DNA of 10,833 nt, from positions 1-10,833 of the forward strand of contig NZ_CALTTX010000072.1 of the NCBI RefSeq assembly GCF_943912325.1, read 5' to 3'. This DNA is from an uncultured Microbacterium sp. Its GTDB lineage: Bacteria; Actinomycetota; Actinomycetes; Actinomycetales; Microbacteriaceae. Shown one piece after another: positions 5,821-10,833 of the stretch; position 1 is the stretch's first letter, and every line of letters begins with the position of its first letter. The translations under genes and the position numbers were made by a program. The notes below the pieces were generated by a model, which had not been told where the DNA came from, did not search any database, and saw only the letters and a list, made by a program, of their open reading frames with translations.

Positions 5821-6187
5821 CGGCGACCCGCCGCAGCACGGCGGCGACCTTCTTGGCGTGACCGCCCGAGGGGTAGCGTCCGCGGCGCAGGTCGGCGCCG
5901 ACGCCGTCGAGCAGCTTCACGAGGTCTTCGACGATGACGGCCATGTCGTCGGCGGGGGTGCGCTTGGCCTTCGACAGGCTGGGCGGAGCTTCGAGCACGC
6001 GCACCGAGAGCGCCTGCAGCCCGCGCTTGCCGTCGGCGACGCCGAACTCGAGGCGCGTGCCGGCCTTCAGGCCTTCGCTCCCCGCGGGAAGGGCCGTGGC
6101 GTGCAAGAAGACATCTTGGCCGTCATCTGTCGTGATGAAGCCGAAGCCCTTCTCGTCGTCGTAGAACCTGACCTTGCCGGTGGGCAT
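5804..6187 (-). CDS. Cold-shock protein with C-terminal extension (CspB-like)
   Basis: This 127-residue single-stranded nucleic-acid-binding protein has an N-terminal cold-shock domain (1-66) starting MPTGKVRFYDDEKGFGF. RNP1 is KGFGF (13-17) and RNP2 is DVFLH (25-29). A C-terminal extension (about 70-127) contains EAPPSLSKAKR, a helix and LRRGRYPSGGHAKKVAAVLRR. This extended architecture matches the mycobacterial CspB (Rv0871) type rather than the 67-residue CspA type. The start ATG at 6187 has GAGG about six bases upstream; the open frame runs far upstream but only as a GC artefact. The gene overlaps the following DUF3027 gene by 17 bp, which suggests co-translation and a linked role. A leader of about 100 nt with strong palindromes precedes it, as is common for cold-shock genes. 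Confidence 0.95.
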   Translation of the reverse strand: MPTGKVRFYDDEKGFGFITTDDGQDVFLHATALPAGSEGLKAGTRLEFGVADGKRGLQALSVRVLEAPPSLSKAKRTPADDMAVIVEDLVKLLDGVGADLRRGRYPSGGHAKKVAAVLRRVADDFDA

Positions 6188-6206
6188 TGTGAACCTCGCT
6201 CGTTGT

Positions 6207-6264
6207 CGTGCGCACGCACCTGAGCGTGACGCACCGCGACCGGTCGCGCGCGGGCTCCTGCCCG
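6207..6264 (-). promoter_or_regulatory. Structured leader of the cold-shock gene
   Basis: Three symmetric elements lie between the -10 box and the start codon: the 10-bp palindrome CGTGCGCACG (6207-6216), the 14-bp palindrome CGCGACCGGTCGCG (6235-6248), and a 5-bp hairpin CGGGC/GCCCG (6251-6264) with loop AGGA when read as the minus-strand RNA. They could be protein-binding sites or RNA structures controlling translation at low temperature. GC-rich sequence makes such elements more likely by chance. Confidence 0.4.
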
Positions 6265-6290
6265 CCGTCGCACCGAATCGCGGCCTCACC

Positions 6291-6309
6291 AGCCTACCGG
6301 GGATAGGCT
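6291..6309. promoter_or_regulatory. Divergent promoter pair: two TAGGCT boxes back to back
   Basis: AGCCTA (6291-6296) and TAGGCT (6304-6309) form a perfect inverted repeat with seven bases between. The plus-strand copy ends seven bases before the ATG of the small membrane protein gene, a leaderless arrangement. The minus-strand copy would start the cold-shock transcript near 6285, giving a leader of about 100 nt. Both -35 regions are poor matches. The symmetry suggests mutually exclusive or bidirectional initiation. Confidence 0.5.
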
Positions 6310-6316
6310 GTGCAGG

Positions 6317-6664
6317 ATGAGTGCGAAGCGAAACAAGGCGCGCGGCACCCGGCGCCCCGCCCCGGTGAACGATCCGGTTCCCGCGGCGACGACGGCAAGC
6401 CGGCTCGACAGGATCCTCGCGTTCATGTCGCTCGGGATCGCTGCCGCCTCGATCATCTGCTTCTTCGCGATCATGATCGGCACGGCCGTCGGCATGAAGC
6501 AGGCCGATTACGCGACGGGCCTGTGGCCGGTTGTTGCGATGTTCCCGCTCATCGGGCTGCCGATCGCGTTCTTGCTGATCCTGGCGCTGCTGATCACGAC
6601 GTTCGTGCGCCGCTCGCGGGCCGCCCGCGACGCCGACCCGCGCTCCCGCACGTCGGCGCGCTGA
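6317..6664 (+). CDS. Small two-TM membrane protein, function unknown
   Basis: I do not recognise a named family. The 115-residue product has a basic N-terminus (1-32, rich in Lys/Arg), a first TM helix (about 33-58, ending IGTAVGM), a short loop (59-70, KQADYATGLWP), a second TM helix (about 71-97) and a basic C-terminal tail (98-115, Arg-rich). By the positive-inside rule both ends should be cytosolic with the short loop outside. There is no enzymatic motif. The ATG follows a TAGGCT -10 box by seven bases, so the mRNA is probably leaderless. The next gene starts eight bases after the stop, with its ribosome site overlapping that stop, so the two form an operon. Its position beside helicase genes may be incidental. 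Confidence 0.8.
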   Translation: MSAKRNKARGTRRPAPVNDPVPAATTASRLDRILAFMSLGIAAASIICFFAIMIGTAVGMKQADYATGLWPVVAMFPLIGLPIAFLLILALLITTFVRRSRAARDADPRSRTSAR

Positions 6665-6671
6665 GGACCAC

Positions 6672-8447
6672 GTGCCCGACGGCGTCCGCCTGCTCGCCGA
6701 AAGGCTCATCGCCTCGGACGATGACGCCCTGGCCGCCGCGTTCGCCGTGCGCCGTGTCGCGCCCGACGCGCAATGGTCAGACTTCTTCGATGCGGCCGAT
6801 GCTCTGCTGACGGATGCCTCGGTGCACACCGCCCTCGCAGCGCTTCCGGCCGCCGAACTCGCGGCCCTCGCCGCGGGGCACGCCGGCCCCGAAGCGCAGC
6901 ACCTGCTGCTCGCCGACGCCGACGGAGCGCCGCTGCCGGCCGTGCGCGACGTGCTCGACATCGTGCTGGGCGGGGGTGCCGGTTCTGTGGCGGAGGCCGA
7001 TGTCAGTGGCGCGTCGGCGTCGCTGCCGAGCGCGCCCCCACTTGCCGCCGCCGAGCAGGCGCGGGTCGCCGAGAACGCCTTCGCCGCGCTTTCAGACCTC
7101 GCCGACCTGCTTCTACGCACCGACACGACTCCCCTCGCGCTCATCGGCTCGGGCGCGCTCGCCGCGGCCGACCGCAAGGTGCTCGCCGAAGAGCTGCAGC
7201 GCCCCGACACGATCGATGATCTGCTGCTGCTCGCCGAGCTCGCGGGCCTTGTGGCGCGGCTCGAACGCCGCATCATCGCGACCGCGGGCGCGCAGGACTG
7301 GCTCGCGCAGGGCGCGACCGACCGATGGTTTCGCGTGGCGGATGCCTGGGCGAACGCACTCCCCGCGCCCTTGCGGGCTGCTGGGGGTTCGTCCGGGGCT
7401 TCGGCTGGGGCTTCGGCTGGGGGTTCGGCTGGGGCTTCGGCTGGGGGTTTCGCGGCGGTCGAGGCCTGGGCCGGTGCGTACCCCGCGGACCCGGCGTGGC
7501 CCGCGCGCGCGGCGGCGCTCGCCGCCGCGGGCGCGACCTGGGGTGCGCTCGGCCCCGAGGGCTCGCTCGCCCCGTGGGCGAGCGAGCTGGGGAGCGACCC
7601 CGTGGCATCCACTGCTCGCACTGCTCTTGCCGCGTTGCTGCCCGCCGAGGTCGACCGGATCTATCTGCAGAACGACCTGACCGCGATCGCGCCAGGACCG
7701 CTGCAGGGCGAACTCGACGCGCGGCTGCGCCGCCTCGCGCGTCGTGAATCGCACGCGCAGGCCTCGACGTATCGCTTCAGCGCGGCGAGCATCGCGGATG
7801 GCATGGCGGCGGGCGAGTCCGAGGCATCCACCCTCGCGTTTCTCACCGAGATCTCGCTGACGGGCGTGCCACAGCCCCTCGAATACCTCGTGCGGCAGGC
7901 CGGCGCCCGATTCGGAGCCGTGCGCGTCGTGACCGACGCCGAGACCGGGCGCACGCGCGTCGAATCCGCCGACACGGGATTGATCGACCAGATCGCGATC
8001 GACCAGGCATTGCGCCCCCTCGGGCTCGTCGACGACGGCGAAGCGCTCGCGACGCGCGTCGGGCGCGACGCCGTGCTCTGGGCTCTGCGCGATGCGCGCT
8101 ACCCCGCCGTGGCCGTGGGGCTCGACGGCGATGTCGTGCGCGCGCCGCGCCACCGTGCGCCCGCCGCACCGGCCGCGGCCGACGTCGATTACGCACCCCT
8201 CATCGCGCGCCTGCGCGGAGCCGACGCCGACGATGCCGACGCCGCTTGGCTCACGCGCGAGCTCGACGCCGCCGTGCGCGCCCGCGCCGCGATCGAGGTC
8301 GATGTCGCCCTGCCCGGCGGCGAGACCCGCACGTTCGTGCTCGAAGCGGCTGGCCTCGGCGGTGGCCGCTTGCGCGGCAAAGACCTTGCGGCCGACGTCG
8401 AGCGCACGCTGCCGGTCTCGAGCATCAGCGCCGTCCGCCGCCGCTGA
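6672..8447 (+). CDS. Helicase-associated protein (PF13625-type domain), likely XPB partner
   Basis: The 591-residue protein resembles the actinobacterial gene found next to XPB (Rv0862c in Mycobacterium tuberculosis). It starts at GTG 6672; GAGGA overlapping the previous stop is its ribosome site. An Ala/Leu-rich N-terminal half (1-237) with no clear motif is followed by a Gly/Ala/Ser repeat (238-261). A domain at about 328-420 has IYLQNDLTAIAPGPL, STYRFSAASIADGMAAG and VPQPLEYLVRQAGARFG; this type is known from XPB/Ssl2 N-termini, and the XPB protein encoded next has the same pattern at residues 6-98. The last part (about 505-585, with RAAIEVDVALPGGETRTFVL) looks like a WYL-type barrel. No helicase motifs are present, so it is not itself an ATPase. 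The XPB gene follows 98 bp later. Confidence 0.85.
   Translation: MPDGVRLLAERLIASDDDALAAAFAVRRVAPDAQWSDFFDAADALLTDASVHTALAALPAAELAALAAGHAGPEAQHLLLADADGAPLPAVRDVLDIVLGGGAGSVAEADVSGASASLPSAPPLAAAEQARVAENAFAALSDLADLLLRTDTTPLALIGSGALAAADRKVLAEELQRPDTIDDLLLLAELAGLVARLERRIIATAGAQDWLAQGATDRWFRVADAWANALPAPLRAAGGSSGASAGASAGGSAGASAGGFAAVEAWAGAYPADPAWPARAAALAAAGATWGALGPEGSLAPWASELGSDPVASTARTALAALLPAEVDRIYLQNDLTAIAPGPLQGELDARLRRLARRESHAQASTYRFSAASIADGMAAGESEASTLAFLTEISLTGVPQPLEYLVRQAGARFGAVRVVTDAETGRTRVESADTGLIDQIAIDQALRPLGLVDDGEALATRVGRDAVLWALRDARYPAVAVGLDGDVVRAPRHRAPAAPAAADVDYAPLIARLRGADADDADAAWLTRELDAAVRARAAIEVDVALPGGETRTFVLEAAGLGGGRLRGKDLAADVERTLPVSSISAVRRR
7383..7454 (+). repeat. 12-bp coding minisatellite (Gly-Ala-Ser-Ala units)
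   Basis: Six in-frame 12-bp units, based on GGGGCTTCGGCT, encode residues 238-261 of the helicase-associated protein (G-A/G-S-A repeats). Units 2, 3 and 5 are identical, unit 4 differs by one base, and the first and last are degenerate. The repeat uses GGG and GCT codons, unlike the GGC/GCC/GCG preference around it, which suggests expansion by slippage. Because the unit is a multiple of three, copy changes would keep the frame. Confidence 0.85.
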
Positions 8448-8531
8448 GCCCGAACGCCCCGAGCCGAAAGCACCCCGCCGCCGCCGCCGCCGCAGAACGC
8501 CACGCGGCGCGCCCCTCATACCGCGCGCGAC

Positions 8532-8537
8532 TAGACT
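8532..8537 (+). promoter_or_regulatory. -10 element of the XPB gene (leaderless start)
   Basis: TAGACT ends eight bases before the XPB ATG at 8546 and no Shine-Dalgarno sequence lies in between, so the transcript is probably leaderless. The 98-bp gap after the upstream gene also holds a run of GCC triplets (about 8478-8494). The helicase may therefore be expressed both by read-through and from its own promoter. Confidence 0.55.
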
Positions 8538-8545
8538 CGAACGCT

Positions 8546-10186
8546 ATGGCTGATGGCCCCCTGATCGTGCAGAGCGATCGCACCGTGTTGCTCGAAGTCG
8601 CACACCCCGACGCCGAGACCGCGCGTCACGAGCTCGCCGTGTTCGCCGAGCTCGAACGCGCTCCCGAGCACATCCACACCTACCGCATCACGCGGCTCGG
8701 CCTCTGGAACGCCCGCGCCGCGGGGCACCAGGCCGACGAGATGATCGGCACGCTCGACCGCTGGTCGCGCTTTCCCGTTCCCCCCTCGGTGTCGACCGAC
8801 ATCCGCGAGGTCGTCGCGCGCTACGGCCGCCTCGTCATCGAGCGCAACGACGAGGGCACGCTCGTGCTGCGCAGCACCGACCCCGCCGTCCTGACCGAGG
8901 TCGCCAAGAACAAGCGCATCCAGCCGCTCTTGACGGGGCATCCCTCCCCCGACGCCTACACGGTCGACGCGTGGGCCCGTGGGCACATCAAACAAGAGCT
9001 GCTCAAGATCGGGTGGCCCGCCGAAGACCTCGCGGGCTACACGCCCGGCACGCCGCACGAGATCGATCTGCGCGAAGACGGCTGGACCCTGCGCCCGTAC
9101 CAGCGCGAAGCGGTCGACAGCTTTTCGGCCGGCGGATCGGGCGTCGTCGTGCTTCCCTGTGGCGCGGGCAAGACGCTCGTGGGCGCGGCGGCCATGGCCG
9201 ACACCGGCACGACGACGCTGATCCTCGTGACCAACACCGTCAGCGCCCGGCAGTGGCGCGACGAACTGCTCAAGCGAACGTCGCTCACGCCCGAAGAGAT
9301 CGGCGAGTACTCGGGGCAGGCCAAAGAGATCAAGCCCGTGACGATCGCGACGTACCAGATCCTGACGGCGAAGCGCCGTGGCGAATACGCCCACTTGGCG
9401 TTGCTCGACGCCCTGGACTGGGGCCTCGTCGTTTACGACGAGGTGCACCTGCTGCCAGCGCCCGTATTCAAACTCACGGCCGAACTGCAGGCGCGCCGCC
9501 GACTCGGCCTGACCGCGACGCTCGTGCGCGAAGACGGCCGCGAGGGCGATGTGTTCAGCCTCATCGGCCCCAAGCGCTTCGATGCGCCGTGGAAAGAGAT
9601 CGAGCAGCAGGGCTTCATCTCGCCGGCCGCGTGCTACGAGGTGCGGATCGACCTGCCGGCATCCGATCGCCTCAAATACGCCGCGGCGGCCGACGAAGAC
9701 CGCTATCGTCTCGCCGCGACCGCTCCCGCCAAGATCGGCGTCGTGCGCGAACTCGTCGAGCGGCACGCGGGCGAGCGGATCCTCGTAATCGGGCAGTATC
9801 TCGACCAGATCGACCAGATCGCCGAAGCGCTCGACGCGCCGCAGATCACCGGCGCGACGCCCGTCGATGAGCGCGAGCAACTGTTCCAGGCGTTCCGCGA
9901 CGGCTCGATCTCGTTGCTCGTGGTGTCGAAGGTCGCGAACTTCTCGGTCGATCTGCCCGAGGCATCCGTCGCCATCCAGGTCTCGGGTTCGTTCGGCTCG
10001 CGGCAAGAAGAGGCCCAGCGGCTCGGACGGTTGCTGCGCCCCAAAACGAGCGGCCACACGGCGAGCTTCTACACGCTCATCGCGCGCGACACGGTCGATC
10101 AGGACTTCGCGCAGAACCGTCAGCGCTTCCTCGCCGAGCAGGGCTACAGCTACACGCTGCTCGACGCCGACGCTCTCGTCGCCTGA
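8546..10186 (+). CDS. DNA helicase XPB/Ssl2 family (ERCC3-like)
   Basis: The 546-residue protein is a superfamily-2 ATP-dependent 3'-5' DNA helicase of the bacterial XPB group; in eukaryotes XPB is the TFIIH translocase for promoter opening and nucleotide excision repair. Residues 6-98 form the N-terminal domain also found in the upstream protein. LRPYQREAV (182-190) is the Q-like motif, CGAGKT (205-210) Walker A, DEVH (298-301) Walker B and LTAT (322-325) motif III. Arg328-Glu329-Asp330 is the RED motif typical of XPB. The second RecA domain has GQYLDQ (416-421), VSKVANFSVDLPEAS (460-474) and QRLGRLLRPK (491-500, motif VI). All core motifs are intact and the length is normal for bacterial XPB. 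I take ATG 8546 as the start; the longer frame upstream lies within the preceding gene. The bacterial role is not settled; DNA repair is the usual inference. Confidence 0.96.
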   Translation: MADGPLIVQSDRTVLLEVAHPDAETARHELAVFAELERAPEHIHTYRITRLGLWNARAAGHQADEMIGTLDRWSRFPVPPSVSTDIREVVARYGRLVIERNDEGTLVLRSTDPAVLTEVAKNKRIQPLLTGHPSPDAYTVDAWARGHIKQELLKIGWPAEDLAGYTPGTPHEIDLREDGWTLRPYQREAVDSFSAGGSGVVVLPCGAGKTLVGAAAMADTGTTTLILVTNTVSARQWRDELLKRTSLTPEEIGEYSGQAKEIKPVTIATYQILTAKRRGEYAHLALLDALDWGLVVYDEVHLLPAPVFKLTAELQARRRLGLTATLVREDGREGDVFSLIGPKRFDAPWKEIEQQGFISPAACYEVRIDLPASDRLKYAAAADEDRYRLAATAPAKIGVVRELVERHAGERILVIGQYLDQIDQIAEALDAPQITGATPVDEREQLFQAFRDGSISLLVVSKVANFSVDLPEASVAIQVSGSFGSRQEEAQRLGRLLRPKTSGHTASFYTLIARDTVDQDFAQNRQRFLAEQGYSYTLLDADALVA

Positions 10187-10250
10187 GTTTCCCGCGCTCG
10201 GCGTCGGGATTTGCGGACCGGATGCCGGGGCTCGTGCACCCGCCGCGCGT

Positions 10251-10263
10251 TCGCCATTGGCGA
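10251..10263. promoter_or_regulatory. Hyphenated palindrome upstream of the response regulator
   Basis: TCGCCA and TGGCGA form a perfect 6-bp inverted repeat around a single central base, flanked by a second pair of GCGC arms (10245-10248 and 10268-10271). It lies about 41 bp upstream of the response-regulator -10 box, in the 129-bp gap after the XPB gene. It could be an operator or a weak terminator of XPB; no T-run follows. Confidence 0.35.
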
Positions 10264-10303
10264 GAAAGCGCCCGATATCCAGCCGTCGCAAGGGTCGGGT
10301 CAC

Positions 10304-10309
10304 CATAAT
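10304..10309 (+). promoter_or_regulatory. -10 element of the response regulator (leaderless start)
   Basis: CATAAT, five of six matches to the -10 consensus, ends six bases before the ATG at 10316. The intervening GGGGGC is too close to serve as a ribosome site. Transcription should start at about the start codon, a leaderless layout. The -35 region is poor, as is usual for activator-dependent or extended actinobacterial promoters. Confidence 0.55.
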
Positions 10310-10315
10310 GGGGGC

Positions 10316-10833
10316 ATGACCGCTGCGCGCATCCTCGTCGTCGACGACGAACCCAACATTCGCGACCTGCTCCAGACCGGCCTTCGCTTTGCGGGGTACC
10401 AGGTCAAGACGGTCGGTGGCGGCTCGGGCGCCATCTCGGCGGTGCTCGAAGAAGAGCCCGACCTGATCGTGCTCGACGTCATGCTCCCCGACATGAACGG
10501 CTTCAGCGTCACCAAGCGCTTGCGTTCGGCGGGCTACACGGCGCCGATCCTCTTCCTCACCGCAAAAGACGACACCGAAGACAAGATCACGGGCCTCAAC
10601 GTCGGCGGCGACGACTACGTCACGAAGCCCTTCTCGCTCGATGAGATCGTCGCGCGCATCCAGGCGATTCTGCGCCGCACGATGCAAGAAGACGAAGAGG
10701 CGATCATTCGCGCCGGCGAGCTGACGATGGATCAAGACACGCACGAGGTCAAGGTCGGCGACACCGCGATCGAGCTGAGCCCGACCGAGTTCAAGCTGCT
10801 GCGCTACCTCATGCTCAACCCCAACCGCGTGCT
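10316..10833 (+). CDS. OmpR/PhoB family response regulator (partial, runs off the window)
   Basis: Only the first 172 codons are present. The receiver domain (about 3-118) starts RILVVDDE with the acidic pocket Asp10-Asp11. The phospho-acceptor is Asp54 in LIVLDVMLPDMNG, the switch residue is Thr82 in LFLTAKD, and the conserved lysine is Lys104 in VTKPFS. After a short linker (119-132, with QEDEEA) the winged-helix DNA-binding domain begins (RAGELTMDQ, then ELSPTEFKLLRYLMLNPNR), so it is a two-component transcription factor of the OmpR/PhoB type. A histidine kinase gene usually follows such a regulator but would lie beyond the window. The specific system (MprA-, TcrA- or CseB-like) cannot be assigned from this part. 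The ATG follows its -10 box by six bases. Confidence 0.95.
   Translation, partial: MTAARILVVDDEPNIRDLLQTGLRFAGYQVKTVGGGSGAISAVLEEEPDLIVLDVMLPDMNGFSVTKRLRSAGYTAPILFLTAKDDTEDKITGLNVGGDDYVTKPFSLDEIVARIQAILRRTMQEDEEAIIRAGELTMDQDTHEVKVGDTAIELSPTEFKLLRYLMLNPNRV

Noticed and set aside
6188..7621. Upstream extension of the cold-shock frame on the minus strand to 605 codons
   Set aside because: Ala/Ser/Arg low-complexity translation opposite real plus-strand genes; the cold-shock domain starts cleanly at ATG 6187 with a ribosome site.
7325..7747. A GWGF-repeat peptide in another plus frame, and a Pro-Gln/Pro-Lys repeat on the minus strand, over the minisatellite
   Set aside because: Both are alternative-frame readings of the 12-bp repeat; the frame of the helicase-associated protein is continuous and conserved in pattern.
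7113..8519. A 468-codon minus-strand frame opposite the helicase-associated gene
   Set aside because: Shadow of the coding strand in GC-rich DNA; no domain pattern.
8531..10744. A 737-codon open frame on the minus strand opposite XPB and the response regulator
   Set aside because: High-GC antisense frame; it lies against a protein with complete helicase motifs, has Arg/Asp-rich composition without recognisable domains, and lacks a ribosome site.
1..10833. CRISPR array, insertion sequence, prophage or defence island
   Set aside because: No spaced direct repeats of CRISPR type, no transposase or integrase, no Cas or restriction-modification genes; the HNH gene alone is not evidence of a defence system.

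Overview
The window is high-GC DNA packed with short intergenic gaps. Its gene families point to an actinobacterium, most likely Microbacteriaceae: a DtxR/IdeR-type iron regulator, the actinobacterial form of SerC, a DUF3027 protein, a 127-residue cold-shock protein with a C-terminal extension, an XPB helicase preceded by a helicase-associated protein, and TAGACT/TAGGCT -10 elements set right against start codons. The taxon is inferred from family content and style, not from a database match.

Left part (1-3605), all on the minus strand: a tRNA-Arg(CCT) with its own -10 box, a dihydrofolate-reductase-like (RibD C-terminal) oxidoreductase, a small HNH endonuclease, a 355-bp gap, an M23 (LytM) cell-wall peptidase and an iron-dependent repressor. 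The gap is not empty. It holds a 36-codon ORF with a Shine-Dalgarno sequence and a textbook U-tract terminator directly after its stop codon, plus the terminator of the M23 gene.

Middle (3606-6316): serC (plus) converges on an overlapping minus-strand pair, a CspB-like cold-shock gene followed by a DUF3027 gene whose product ends in a tail that is about 70 percent Asp/Glu. A 9-bp inverted repeat that includes the serC stop codon separates the convergent units. The cold-shock gene and the next plus-strand operon diverge from a short region in which two identical -10 boxes form an inverted repeat.

Right part (6317-10833), all plus: a two-TM small membrane protein, a 591-residue helicase-associated protein with a 12-bp coding minisatellite, an XPB/Ssl2 superfamily-2 helicase, and the first 172 codons of an OmpR/PhoB response regulator cut by the window end. 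The helicase-associated protein and the XPB N-terminus carry recognisably homologous domains, which suggests that they work together as a paired complex.

Most of the window looks like ordinary core-genome actinobacterial DNA. I see no insertion sequence, prophage, CRISPR array or defence island. The less-described items are the small ORF unit at 1562-1672, the XPB partner pair, a cluster of four apparently leaderless plus-strand genes, an excess of the hexamer GGATGC/GCATCC that seems to influence codon choice, and the acidic-tail protein coupled to the cold-shock gene.
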